From: a virus
IMG/VR virus record: IMGVR_UViG_3300043444_000297
Location: 1-25,716 of that record
Reading direction: 5' to 3' (one strand)
Length of the DNA: 25,716 nucleotides
Shown here piece by piece: positions 1-7,782 of this stretch. Below the pieces are notes generated by a model that did not search any database, was not told the DNA's origin, and saw only the letters and a program-made list of their open reading frames with translations. The position numbers were made by a program, and so were the translations under genes. Within the stretch, counting starts at the first letter, position 1. Each line of letters opens with the position of its first letter.

Positions 1-791
1 ACTTTGAGATTTTTATACCAGTTTTCATACCATGCTTTAGCGTCCACCGCCCATTTGAAGCAGCCTTTGACGTGGGATAGGGTTCGACTGTAATCGACAA
101 CTTTATTCCACGCGACTTCCATCTCTGGAGTAATCTTCGGGAATGCGACTTTTTCAGCTTTGTCCGTTTCAAAAACAAACAATGCTCGCCGTGAAAAACC
201 GCCAGAGATAACGTCATCTCTGAGTCTGGCCGTAATCCAAGCAGGCGTGGTGCAGGCGAGAAGTGTGAGATAAGGACCGAGGATCGTTTCGATTCCCTTG
301 TTCTTCGTTTTGAGATCGTAGTAATCTTGGTCATATACAGTAGTTAAGAAATCCACCATATGCGCACTGGATGCGCCAAGGAATTGTGAGAGTTCCGTGA
401 CGCATACAGTAATGGGGCTATAGATAATAGACTCTTCCTCTTGAGAATCAGGGTTAGTCCATTTAGCCGCGCGCTGGTATGAAGCCAGCTCTTTGACTAA
501 GGACTCTTTAGTCTGACACTCAGCAGAGAACGGGATGGTTGGATTTGCGTTGTTTTCTTTGTTTAGTTCACGAAGTAGTCGCTTGCAAACGCTCATCGCA
601 GTAGTCTTTCGATTACCGGGAGGGCCGACAAGGACGACGTAAAGATTAGGATAGATGTTAAAGTATCCAAGATCAATCCATACTTTACGAGAAACGATAG
701 ACGAAAGCGCAACCAACGCACTAAAGGTATGATACGTTGGATGCGCTTCGTTACCGCTTGTGAAGATTCTATAGTTTTGTAAGAATGACAT
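1..791 (-). CDS. P-loop ATPase, DUF3987/helicase-like (partial, C-terminus outside window)
   Basis: Open frame of 263 codons from an ATG at 791 to the window edge, without a stop. A Walker A motif GPPGNRKTT is visible at residues 56-64, and a hydrophobic strand ending in a Walker B-like acidic residue (ITVCVTELSQFLG) lies about 75 residues later. Further on, LLACTTPAWI followed by LRDDVISGGFSRRALF resembles the sensor-1 and arginine-finger region of DUF3987-type ATPases, which in phages often sit with replication genes as a primase-helicase or helicase part. I infer a replicative helicase-like role from the position at the end of the replication block. The start overlaps the stop of the upstream gene as TAATG, so translation is probably coupled. 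Family is moderately certain, exact role is not. Confidence 0.72.
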   Translation of the reverse strand, partial: MSFLQNYRIFTSGNEAHPTYHTFSALVALSSIVSRKVWIDLGYFNIYPNLYVVLVGPPGNRKTTAMSVCKRLLRELNKENNANPTIPFSAECQTKESLVKELASYQRAAKWTNPDSQEEESIIYSPITVCVTELSQFLGASSAHMVDFLTTVYDQDYYDLKTKNKGIETILGPYLTLLACTTPAWITARLRDDVISGGFSRRALFVFETDKAEKVAFPKITPEMEVAWNKVVDYSRTLSHVKGCFKWAVDAKAWYENWYKNLK

Positions 792-1114
792 TACTGTGCA
801 GGGTCTTCATCAACAAGTAGTCCTTTGAGGAGGAAGAGATAGTTTATCGCGTCGTTGATACGGCCTTCCATAGATTCCGTAGGTTCGACAGGATAACCGG
901 GATTGTTTTTGATTGCGTTTGTAATAGCGTCGATGTGCTTGTTAAAGTAAACAAGCCAGATCTGAAACGGGCTAACACCTACGCGTTTTGCGTTTCGCTT
1001 GAAGTTATCAAGGACGTCTTCGGCACCAGAGTAAGCGGCGCCTTTTGCTTTCATTAGTGCAAGCAGCTTATCCAGATCATCTTTTACGGTTTGATAGAAT
1101 GTTTCAGCGTTCAT
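791..1114 (-). CDS. DUF1599 / nucleotide-modification-associated domain 1 (Nmad1) protein
   Basis: 107 residues if started at the ATG at 1114, which has GGAGG 8 nt upstream. A longer in-frame start at 1153 lacks this. The sequence has the typical pattern of the family: KGAAYSGAEDVLDNFKR, then SPFQIWLVYFNKHIDAI, then GRINDAINYLFLLKGLL near the C-terminus. The family is small, all-helical and common in phages. It was proposed by comparative genomics to associate with DNA-base modification, but its chemistry is not established. It overlaps the MazG gene by 11 nt and the P-loop ATPase by 1 nt. With MazG and ThyX nearby, a nucleotide-pool role is a reasonable inference. Confidence 0.75.
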   Translation of the reverse strand: MNAETFYQTVKDDLDKLLALMKAKGAAYSGAEDVLDNFKRNAKRVGVSPFQIWLVYFNKHIDAITNAIKNNPGYPVEPTESMEGRINDAINYLFLLKGLLVDEDPAQ

Positions 1115-1445
1115 CTCCAGAGCCTCCGATTGTGTTTTTAGCTTGACGAGCAAGTAGTTTTTCGTTGTTTAATTTTGCAACTTCTTCAAGCGAAGACCCG
1201 TAAGCCTCCGCGGTCATTGCGACAAACCAGAGAACGTCGCCGAGTTCTTTAAGCTGCTTTTGAATGTGCGCTTTACGATCAGCTTCAGGCTCGTCTATTG
1301 CGACGTCACGAATACGCTTAGCATAATTTCCAGCCAGTTCTCCAGCTTCGGCGCAAAGTCCGGGGACTAGATAATCTAAGAACTTTGAGTTCGGTTTTTG
1401 AGTGCTGCGCGCGATGTCAGCGTAGGAACGAAATGTTAATTGCAT
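1104..1445 (-). CDS. MazG-like nucleotide pyrophosphohydrolase
   Basis: About 113 residues from the ATG at 1445. A TTG at 1463 would add six residues, but it lies inside the palindromic element. Two MazG-type metal-binding stretches are visible: AEAGELAGNYAKRIRD and, some 40 residues later, ELGDVLWFVAMTAEAYG. These fit the EExxE / ExxD pattern of all-alpha NTP pyrophosphatases that hydrolyse NTPs or dNTPs to monophosphates. Phage MazG proteins are thought to shape nucleotide pools or lower alarmone levels. No Shine-Dalgarno is visible. The start is preceded by a copy of the 17-bp palindrome and a TACT box. It overlaps the next gene by 11 nt. Confidence 0.85.
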   Translation of the reverse strand: MQLTFRSYADIARSTQKPNSKFLDYLVPGLCAEAGELAGNYAKRIRDVAIDEPEADRKAHIQKQLKELGDVLWFVAMTAEAYGSSLEEVAKLNNEKLLARQAKNTIGGSGDER

Positions 1446-1456
1446 TGATTTAGTAT

Positions 1457-1473
1457 TGTTCAATTATTGATCA
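1457..1473 (-). repeat. Palindromic start-associated element, copy 1
   Basis: Plus strand TGTTCAATTATTGATCA, one mismatch from a perfect palindrome. Read on the minus strand it is followed by ATACT and, 11 nt after the palindrome, the ATG of the mazG-like gene. See the finding on the element family. Confidence 0.8.
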
Positions 1474-1478
1474 GGTAA

Positions 1479-2078
1479 TTAAACCTCACACACGATGTGC
1501 GGATGAAGTTTAAGAAAGACATCACGGCAGGCCCGAACGTCCGCCATAGCGTTATGGGCTCCGTCGAACTCGCAGCCGAAGAAGTGTTTATAGGCTTCGA
1601 CCATCTTGGGCCACTTGTATTTGCCAAAGCGTCCGGGGAGTTTGCAGATGTTTGTAGTAGCTTCCATCGTGCAGAAGACACGTTTGGGGTCGTAACGAAT
1701 GTCACCGCGACGAACTTCGATGCGAAGGACCGGATCGTCGTAAGCGGCGTTGTGGTAGACGAAGAGGTCTACGTCTGCGGTGTGTTCATTGAACGGCGCG
1801 AAGGCTTCTGCCCGAGGTTTACCCAGAGCTAAAGCCTTTTCGGTCGTAAATCCATGGATTGCCGCGGCTTGTTCAGGCACAGTCCAGCCTTCCGGTTTTA
1901 CGATAATCTCGTGTTCATCGCCCATGTAATTCGGGCTATGCAAATCCCAGTGATCAGGGTTTTTCGTGTCGAGGACGATAAAACCTAATTGCACGACTTT
2001 GACTTGAAGAGGATGATTGTGATCAACCGTCTTGTTGATAAAGCCTGTCGTTTCAGTATCTCCGAATGCGATTTTCAT
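1479..2078 (-). CDS. DnaQ-like 3'-5' exonuclease (DEDDh)
   Basis: 199 residues with all three exonuclease motifs: Exo I GDTETTG (D7, E9), Exo II HNAAYDDP (N110, D114) and Exo III DGAHNAMADVRA (H175, D180). The histidine in Exo III marks the DEDDh subgroup, which removes nucleotides from DNA 3' ends. It may proofread or process recombination ends. The polymerase encoded just upstream appears to have its own exonuclease motifs, so this enzyme is probably not its only proofreader. The start ATG overlaps the preceding stop as ATGA. The region before it is A/C-rich with no ribosome site. Confidence 0.9.
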   Translation of the reverse strand: MKIAFGDTETTGFINKTVDHNHPLQVKVVQLGFIVLDTKNPDHWDLHSPNYMGDEHEIIVKPEGWTVPEQAAAIHGFTTEKALALGKPRAEAFAPFNEHTADVDLFVYHNAAYDDPVLRIEVRRGDIRYDPKRVFCTMEATTNICKLPGRFGKYKWPKMVEAYKHFFGCEFDGAHNAMADVRACRDVFLKLHPHIVCEV

Positions 2079-2353
2079 TGTGCGTTTTTGAGTTGTTCTG
2101 CAAGTGCTGCGTGATGATTGCTTAGGATTACAATGGCTTGGCGGTATTCTATTACAAAACCTCCAACACCGAAGTCTTTGTTTAAGATTTTAAGATGAAG
2201 TTCCGCGGAGGATTTGTCGTAAGTCCACCACGGAGTTGGTGCTCCTCCGTTTCCGTAAGGAACCATGAGCACCGAGGTTTTCTCGTTGTTCATGATTACG
2301 TATCGCGGTTGCAGAGGATCTCGTTTTTGTGGGTCTATGTGTAGTCCGTTCAT
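2075..2353 (-). CDS. hypothetical protein, 92 aa
   Basis: Short soluble protein without a motif I recognise. It has a glycine/proline/tryptophan stretch (PYGNGGAPTPWWTYDK, residues 32-47) and a C-terminal helix. It is tightly placed: its ATG overlaps the polymerase stop (TAATG) and its stop overlaps the exonuclease start (ATGA). It is therefore very likely a translated member of the replication operon. Function unknown. Confidence 0.75.
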   Translation of the reverse strand: MNGLHIDPQKRDPLQPRYVIMNNEKTSVLMVPYGNGGAPTPWWTYDKSSAELHLKILNKDFGVGGFVIEYRQAIVILSNHHAALAEQLKNAQ

Positions 2354-4887
2354 TATGCAGCTTTCCAGTTAGGACCCCAACCACCTTCGGCTGGGATAAG
2401 TATTTTTTCACCGGCAATTATCATTGGGTTATTGAACCATTCTTCGAACTTGGCTTCGCACCAACTGCGCTGGGACTTATGGGCTTGCCCAGCAAGCGCG
2501 TCGTGAATCATGATTAACGGTTCGGCCCGCATAAAACCACGAGGAGTGCGGTTGTCAAGATCGTAAAACATACGATGCAAGGCCAGATTCGTCGCGTAGG
2601 TGGTATTTCCCTGTGGTGCTTGAGAAAGTGCGACATTAATGTCAGGCACAGCAGGCTTACTGCGATCGCGAATGCCAAGAAAACGTCGTCTATGACCTGA
2701 AGCACTGTCAATGTATCCATGGTCTTTGAGTTGTTTAGTGATTAAGTCTCGCCTTGCTTCGACGTTATACAAGCGCATGTAAATGTCTTGATAGCGTTTA
2801 ACTTCCTTTGGAGACAGGAAAAGGAAGTTCTCGTCTTTTTGTTCTTTGTCTTGCAGGAAGTCTTCAACCCAACCTGCGACGGAATCTTTGAGAAGGACTT
2901 GAGCAGTTAGCTCCTCCTTCATTCCGTAGTTCGAACCGTGTTGCACGCGCTTGGCGCAAGTGTATCGCCAGTCTTTTCCGGAGACTTTATCGGTAAGAGT
3001 TTTGAGTTCAGCATACTTCCTAGGATCAAACCGCACGCCGTCAAGCACAAGAACAATAACTTTTGACGGCTTAATTCCATGGAGTAGATGCTGGAGCATA
3101 AGGTCGTAACCCACACTAGCAAGGTCAGCAGCAACAGTCCACGCGTCAGCACCGCTAAGGTCATATTGGAAGAAGTCAAAGTCTTCGTTGTCAGGCTCGA
3201 AGCCTTCACGCAAAGCTTTGGTTTGGTTTTGGAGATTTGTTCCGACATCGTCTACGATTGTTTTGTATGTTAGAGTAAGTTTTCCTTTCACGAACTTAAG
3301 CTCAGGCTTGAGCATCGGTCCTTGAATGGGAGTTGTGGATGAACTAAGGCGGCCAGTGTCGGTGCCTACTGCGTTGTAAGAACAGCGCACACGTCCATCG
3401 ACGTATGGCTGGATTTTGTGCAGGTCAGAGAAACGTGTGCGGAGTTTGATTAGCTTAACCACTTCGATCAACGCGGGAATCTTCGTCATCATGTAGAGAC
3501 GGCAGATAGCCTCGAAGTCTGTAGAGATTTTCATCTGCCCAGTAGCCGGGTCACGGTCCATCTGGGGAGGTAGTTTTAGATCTTCATACAACCAAGCAAT
3601 TTTTTGAGGAGTGGACTTGACGTTGAATTCACGTCCGCTCATCATGTTTACTACTTCTTGCTGAAAGACGATTTTGTTCCAAGTGCGGTCACGCTGTTCT
3701 TCCCACCATTTTTTGTTGAGCTTACACCCGCGGAGTTCCATATATAAGTATGGCCGCTGGATTTGCACGTTGAAACGGTAGTGATCAAAGCTAGGCTTGT
3801 GTTTCACAAGCTGCTTTTCCATCACGCCATCTGACTCGTGCGTAACGCATCCGTCCTTACCGCAGTAAAGCCAGAACTCGTGCTCGTCTTGGCTACCGAT
3901 TTCGTCTTTGTAGTATGGTTCCTCGGTGTATAAAGAACTGATGAAGCCTAGGTTTTTATCGAACTCACAGTAGAGTTCCCAGTGCTTCATCATCGTATCC
4001 TCTTGAACGTTTCTGACGAGGATGTTATGGCGCCACGCTAGAACGAAGGTGTCGTATAGAGCGTTTTGTAGTATCTTTGGAACATCAGGTGATTCCAAGA
4101 CAGCGGCAAGACGTTTCCAGACTTCACACTCTTCTTCAAGTGTCCAGTAAGACGAACCGTTTTTGCGACGGAAAGGAATGACAATTCCGTCATCCGGTGC
4201 GCGACATAAAGAAATACACTTCATGCCAATCTCGTCAGGATAACCTTCGATGTCGATTGCGATTGGATCACGTCGAGTTATAAGATTATCAAGGTAAGAT
4301 AACGCTACGTCGATTGACGGTCCGATGATGATGCTGCGTTGCGGAGGACGGTAGTCAGCGAAAAATGACTGTTGATAAGCTCGATGTAAGTCGAACTTGA
4401 ATATCGGTGCCCATCCGAAGTAACGTAATACAGCGGCCGGGTGATACGCAGCGACGCATTTATATCCGAAAGTAGGCGACTTGAAGATCGTGCCTCGGAT
4501 ACTGGTGATGGAACGCGAGTCCCCAAAAGCTCGGCAAGCGGTAGCGCCAAGGAGGAGGACGCAATGCGGGTTGAACTCAGCAAGGTCATGCCGCAGCGAT
4601 TGGAGCCCGCACTGAATTTCATCTGAGTTCCAATCGAATCGTGAAATGTCATTGTCCGGGGGACGTATTTGACAGACATTTCCAATGAAGCACTGTGACG
4701 CATCCACGCCGAGTTGACCCAAGAAGGCTCGCAACAGTCTACCAGAACTACCGACGAAAGGTTTTCCTTCGATTTCTTCTTCTCGTCCGGGAGCTTCTCC
4801 GACAATCGCCAAGCGGAAGTTGACAGGCAAACCAGAAGGGCTTGCGTTTGGAACGGCTTTAGGTTTGCTAGTAATGTTTTCACTCAT
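2353..4887 (-). CDS. Uracil-DNA glycosylase domain fused to family A DNA polymerase
   Basis: 844 residues. Residues about 25-165 resemble the UDG superfamily: GEAPGREEE (30-38), GKPFVGSSGRLL (41-52) and AYHPAAVLR (148-155). The CxxC that begins the iron-sulphur motif of family 4 enzymes is absent. Residues about 205-350 carry DEDD proofreading motifs: D212/E214, N275/D279 and Y341/D345. The polymerase region shows TGRLSS (511-516), motif A (YDLSGADAW, D576), motif B (AKRVQHGSNYGM, K646, Y654) and motif C IHDA (794-797). This is the phage replicative polymerase. UDG-PolA fusions are known in phages such as SPO1. Odd points: motif C reads HDA rather than the usual HDE, and His650 aligns with E. 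coli Phe762. Its start overlaps the methyltransferase end by 8 nt. Confidence 0.93.
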   Translation of the reverse strand: MSENITSKPKAVPNASPSGLPVNFRLAIVGEAPGREEEIEGKPFVGSSGRLLRAFLGQLGVDASQCFIGNVCQIRPPDNDISRFDWNSDEIQCGLQSLRHDLAEFNPHCVLLLGATACRAFGDSRSITSIRGTIFKSPTFGYKCVAAYHPAAVLRYFGWAPIFKFDLHRAYQQSFFADYRPPQRSIIIGPSIDVALSYLDNLITRRDPIAIDIEGYPDEIGMKCISLCRAPDDGIVIPFRRKNGSSYWTLEEECEVWKRLAAVLESPDVPKILQNALYDTFVLAWRHNILVRNVQEDTMMKHWELYCEFDKNLGFISSLYTEEPYYKDEIGSQDEHEFWLYCGKDGCVTHESDGVMEKQLVKHKPSFDHYRFNVQIQRPYLYMELRGCKLNKKWWEEQRDRTWNKIVFQQEVVNMMSGREFNVKSTPQKIAWLYEDLKLPPQMDRDPATGQMKISTDFEAICRLYMMTKIPALIEVVKLIKLRTRFSDLHKIQPYVDGRVRCSYNAVGTDTGRLSSSTTPIQGPMLKPELKFVKGKLTLTYKTIVDDVGTNLQNQTKALREGFEPDNEDFDFFQYDLSGADAWTVAADLASVGYDLMLQHLLHGIKPSKVIVLVLDGVRFDPRKYAELKTLTDKVSGKDWRYTCAKRVQHGSNYGMKEELTAQVLLKDSVAGWVEDFLQDKEQKDENFLFLSPKEVKRYQDIYMRLYNVEARRDLITKQLKDHGYIDSASGHRRRFLGIRDRSKPAVPDINVALSQAPQGNTTYATNLALHRMFYDLDNRTPRGFMRAEPLIMIHDALAGQAHKSQRSWCEAKFEEWFNNPMIIAGEKILIPAEGGWGPNWKAA

Positions 4888-5674
4888 AGAGTTCCGGTTT
4901 GATTACTTCTTGATCAAGACACGCAAGGCGCATCATGATTGTGTTATAATGTTTTTCATTCAGCTCGAACGCAATAGCTTTTCTTCCGAGCTGACACGCG
5001 CATACGGGAGTAGTTCCGCAGCCACCAAACGGATCAAGGACAATTCCTCCGACGGGACTGTAAGCTTTGATAATGCGATAAGTAAGTTCCTGCGGAAATG
5101 CGGCGGGATGTAGATTTTCAAAGGCGCCACCTTTTTGGGCAGCGATACCCCAAACATTTCCGGGGTCAGGTCCCAAAAGGCTGGCCTTCTTGACGTTCCC
5201 TTCCGGTGGCTTGCCGCGAACTGCATCTTTGTCGAAGAAGTATTCCAGCGAAGGATGTCCAAAGTGGAGGACCCACTCGTATTTGTTAGCGAAACGACGG
5301 TCCCCTCCGGCCGGAGTTTTGTTGGGGACAAACCATACGATTCTCTGAACAAGTCGCCAACCGTAGACTTGTTCGATGATCCGTATAAAGTCATCAGATA
5401 TACGGAGTGTAGTCCCATCTTGCACGACGTCCATGATGTTAATAACAAGGTTACCTGAGTTTCGTCGGAGAACCCGTATGCACTCGCCAAATAATTCGGT
5501 GAGGCTTCGGAGGTAATCGTCATAGGACTGGGAGTGCCCAATATCTCCGGGCGTTCCATAATCAATGATGTTCCAATACTCAGGGGACGTCCATACAAGA
5601 TCGACAGCACCGCTAGGGATGGTCTTGATGAGTTCAAGGCAGTTGCCATGACGGATAATTGCTTGAGGAGGCAT
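4880..5674 (-). CDS. DNA methyltransferase, beta-class (N4-cytosine or N6-adenine)
   Basis: 264 residues. Catalytic motif IV TSPEYWN lies near the N-terminus (29-35) and the SAM-binding motif I, VLDPFGGCGTT, lies near the C-terminus (212-222). HPAAFPQEL (189-197) corresponds to motif X. The order IV then I is the beta-class arrangement seen in MboII/PvuII-like enzymes that methylate exocyclic amino groups. The usual SPPY is SPEY here, with the second proline replaced by glutamate. No restriction nuclease is adjacent, so this looks like an orphan phage enzyme that protects phage DNA or marks sites. It starts at TAATG, coupled to the upstream ParB-fusion gene. Confidence 0.9.
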   Translation of the reverse strand: MPPQAIIRHGNCLELIKTIPSGAVDLVWTSPEYWNIIDYGTPGDIGHSQSYDDYLRSLTELFGECIRVLRRNSGNLVINIMDVVQDGTTLRISDDFIRIIEQVYGWRLVQRIVWFVPNKTPAGGDRRFANKYEWVLHFGHPSLEYFFDKDAVRGKPPEGNVKKASLLGPDPGNVWGIAAQKGGAFENLHPAAFPQELTYRIIKAYSPVGGIVLDPFGGCGTTPVCACQLGRKAIAFELNEKHYNTIMMRLACLDQEVIKPELYE

Positions 5675-7140
5675 TAGTGAAGAGGTTCGATTTCGACGTT
5701 TGGAAGGATTTGCATATAGGTATTGCTGGCTACCTGATACGCTTTTTGATAGAGCTTGAAGTCAGGTTCGTTGCAGATGAATTTGATACCGAGTTTGATG
5801 CAAGAACGAATGAGTGAGCCAGAGCCCACGCGTGCACAGATTACCGTGTCACCCCGTTTGCAGAACGCATTGAGAATCCACGTCCAGAAACTATCCGGGT
5901 AGACAGAGAAGTCGTTGCCGAATAAGAGTCTGTCTGCTTCGGAAGTTCCAAAATGGACGGAGGAGTTTTGGAAGTTGGCAAGTTTTGCATCTTCTGCGTA
6001 AGCGAAGTAAAACTCTTGGAAATTTTTACGGAACTCGATGTTTGATTGTCCAGTTCCATCGGGTGCTTTTCCGGTGTCGACATAAATAAGAGGGTGATGT
6101 TGGATTTCTGCTTTCAAACAATCAACGCGAGGCGAGCAACAAAGCGTAAAGCCACGATCAGACGGTTGATAGAACGGGATTTCATGATCAAAGTCTGTTA
6201 ACGCAACAACAAGACGCGCATTGTGATTTGCTTTGATGAAGTTGAATTGTTCAAGAGGTAGATTAGTAAGCTGCGCCTTGAGGTCAATGACCGTCTTCGC
6301 GGGCTGCGCCGGAGCCCCTCGGTCCTCGGCAGGGGGCAAGCCCCCCGCACCCCCCGCGGCTTCTAAGCCATCACCACTGGGAGCTGGCGCGGCAGCCTTC
6401 CCGTTCGGGGCAGCGAACGAACTGAATTCAGATGCAAGATCTACAGTGCGTGGCGTGACGGTGAAGAAGTCGTCATTCGGGCGGGACTTGTCGGTATACT
6501 TTGCGGCAAGGTCGTTTTGTTTGGGGAGATTAGCAACGGACTGAGAGGCGATCGCTCGATTATACTCTTCAAGTTTAAGTGCAGCAAGACGCTGGATGGC
6601 ATCTGTGATAGAGTCGCAATGCCAGAGCGGGGAGTCGTTGTTGGTGAGGTGCTTTGCGACTTCGAGGACATAGGCGACTTTGCCGTTTGAAATCTTGAAG
6701 AGGTTAGCAGTCTGCCGATTGCCCCACGATTCGGAGTTTAGTGCGGCTTTGTTTTGCTTGAGCTTGTGGACTTTGGCAACACCGATGCAGTATTCCTGCC
6801 ACGACATTTGCTTGCGTTGGACGTTTTCTTCAAGCTCTAGTTCGCCGAGATGATCGACGCTGATGGTGGGTTTGAAGGAAAACGTGATGCCAAGTTCAAG
6901 CACGCCAGTAGCGCGCATCTGTTTGATAGTCTCGTGCCAATCTTCCTTCGGCTCACGCTTCATGATTTCACCGATGGCAGTAAAGCGCCTGCCACCTGCG
7001 ACTAGAGTTTTGTTTTGGTCTATCGCGGGCGGGTGGATGAAACCGTATTGGCAGATCGAATCAGCCAGTTCATCAACCGCGCCATAGTCACGGCGGATGC
7101 GATCGTCTAGGATAACTTCAGAGATTTTAATTTGTTGCAT
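5674..7140 (-). CDS. ParB/Srx-domain protein with degenerate methyltransferase-like C-terminus
   Basis: 488 residues. The N-terminal 110 or so match the ParB/sulfiredoxin nuclease fold: ISEVILDDRIRRDYG, then LADSICQYGFIHPPAID and LVAGGRRFTAI. A helical DNA-binding part follows (about 110-200). Residues 243-281 form an Ala/Gly/Pro-rich linker encoded by unusually GC-rich DNA. The C-terminus resembles a worn methyltransferase motif I region, GDTVICARVGSGSLIRS (430-446) then NEPDFKLYQKAY (457-468), but no SPPY/DPPY catalytic motif is evident. ParB-methyltransferase fusions occur in phages. Here the C-terminal half may recognise DNA or support the intact methyltransferase encoded immediately downstream. 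A DLAAKYTDKS peptide (210-219) matches a motif shared with other products in the window. Confidence 0.82.
   Translation of the reverse strand: MQQIKISEVILDDRIRRDYGAVDELADSICQYGFIHPPAIDQNKTLVAGGRRFTAIGEIMKREPKEDWHETIKQMRATGVLELGITFSFKPTISVDHLGELELEENVQRKQMSWQEYCIGVAKVHKLKQNKAALNSESWGNRQTANLFKISNGKVAYVLEVAKHLTNNDSPLWHCDSITDAIQRLAALKLEEYNRAIASQSVANLPKQNDLAAKYTDKSRPNDDFFTVTPRTVDLASEFSSFAAPNGKAAAPAPSGDGLEAAGGAGGLPPAEDRGAPAQPAKTVIDLKAQLTNLPLEQFNFIKANHNARLVVALTDFDHEIPFYQPSDRGFTLCCSPRVDCLKAEIQHHPLIYVDTGKAPDGTGQSNIEFRKNFQEFYFAYAEDAKLANFQNSSVHFGTSEADRLLFGNDFSVYPDSFWTWILNAFCKRGDTVICARVGSGSLIRSCIKLGIKFICNEPDFKLYQKAYQVASNTYMQILPNVEIEPLH
6301..6360. repeat. GC-rich hairpin island inside the ParB-fusion gene
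   Basis: About 60 bp that are far richer in G+C than the surroundings. On the coding (minus) strand it contains GGGGTGCGGGGGGC, then TTGCCCCCTGC, then GAGGACCG, forming a strong hairpin. It reads in frame as the Gly/Ala/Pro linker. The order and several blocks resemble the GC-rich island at 21207-21247. Confidence 0.55.
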
Positions 7141-7633
7141 GTTCGTGGACGGAAATTGTTACAAGTATTTTACCTTCTTTTAACGGAGCAAGACGTGAAA
7201 AAGCGGCGCGAGATAAGTCGATCTTCACGCCTTTTGCGTAGATGTCTTTTCTCGGGCCGCGGTCGTTGACTCGGACGAGGATGGATTTGTTTTTATGAGT
7301 GACACGTAAAACGGTATTGAATGGGTAATCCCATGTAGCGCAGGTGAGTTTGGACGGATTGAACCGTTCACCATTAGATGTAGTATGCCCGGACTCATAC
7401 CACGTTGCTTTGACCGAGGCGTCGCTTTTCGAGGACTGCACGGCGCCGATGTTCTTTCTCTCGGAACTTGGCGACGCAAGGATGTTCTTGACGAATAACA
7501 GTAGCACCGTCAGGACGAACAAAACTACCACCAACTTTAAGCGCCGGACCTTGATTGAGCGTCGCACGAAGTTGTTTGGGTAACGCTTGCACAAGTCGGG
7601 CTTGTTCTGTGGAGTATTTGTTTTTCGGAACAT
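7127..7633 (-). CDS. RlpA-like double-psi beta-barrel protein with N-terminal membrane anchor
   Basis: 168 residues from the ATG at 7633. A single hydrophobic segment (about 34-52, LVVVLFVLTVLLLF) preceded by Arg/Lys residues looks like a signal anchor, so the domain would be outside the inner membrane. Residues about 75-162 match the RlpA double-psi barrel: ATWYESGHTTSNGERFN, RVNDRGP and IDLSRAAFSRLAP. RlpA proteins bind or cleave denuded peptidoglycan. In the segment that normally reads like AHRTLPFG this protein has ATWDYPFN, so the conserved histidine is lost and catalysis is doubtful. The first 230 nt overlap another plausible frame (7395-7640), so the exact start is uncertain. It may serve lysis or wall access. 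Confidence 0.75.
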   Translation of the reverse strand: MFRKTNTPQNKPDLCKRYPNNFVRRSIKVRRLKLVVVLFVLTVLLLFVKNILASPSSERKNIGAVQSSKSDASVKATWYESGHTTSNGERFNPSKLTCATWDYPFNTVLRVTHKNKSILVRVNDRGPRKDIYAKGVKIDLSRAAFSRLAPLKEGKILVTISVHEHATN

Positions 7634-7640
7634 AGCTCAT
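7395..7640 (-). CDS. hypothetical protein, 81 aa, overlapping the RlpA-like gene
   Basis: Starts at ATG 7640, 7 nt upstream of the RlpA-like ATG in another frame, and ends at 7395. Its first 55 codons use GGT, CGT, GCT and CAA freely, which looks like genuine coding use in this genome. The same DNA in the RlpA frame uses rarer CTA, CGA and AGA codons. The protein is basic towards the C-terminus (FREKEHRRRAVLEKRR). No family recognised. Either both frames are translated, or this one is real and the RlpA-like protein starts further in at a GTG or TTG. Confidence 0.5.
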   Translation of the reverse strand: MSYVPKNKYSTEQARLVQALPKQLRATLNQGPALKVGGSFVRPDGATVIRQEHPCVAKFREKEHRRRAVLEKRRLGQSNVV

Positions 7641-7782
7641 AGAAATTAAAAGTCAGTTGATTTGGATTATACGTTTCAGATACCGGCTCGGGGATACCTC
7701 GTTGCCGTCTTAATGCCTTAGCCCAGTCACTTCCTGTTATCGTCTGAAACAGGGTAGATAAACCTGTGGGCTTTCTTGTCAT
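7537..7782 (-). CDS. possible small protein, 81 aa, overlapping both neighbours
   Basis: ATG at 7782 lies inside the end of the 7727 gene, and the frame runs into the RlpA-like gene. The first 47 residues, up to YNPNQLTFNFYELCSEK, look protein-like and fill the only gap between 7727 and 7640. The last 30 residues look like a shadow frame. No family recognised. The evidence is limited to the open frame and plausible composition. Confidence 0.33.
   Translation of the reverse strand: MTRKPTGLSTLFQTITGSDWAKALRRQRGIPEPVSETYNPNQLTFNFYELCSEKQILHRTSPTCASVTQTTSCDAQSRSGA

Noticed and set aside
7666-7671. TATAAT box upstream of the RlpA-like gene
   Set aside because: No -35-like hexamer at 16-18 nt (TCCCCG instead), and the site lies in a possible coding frame.
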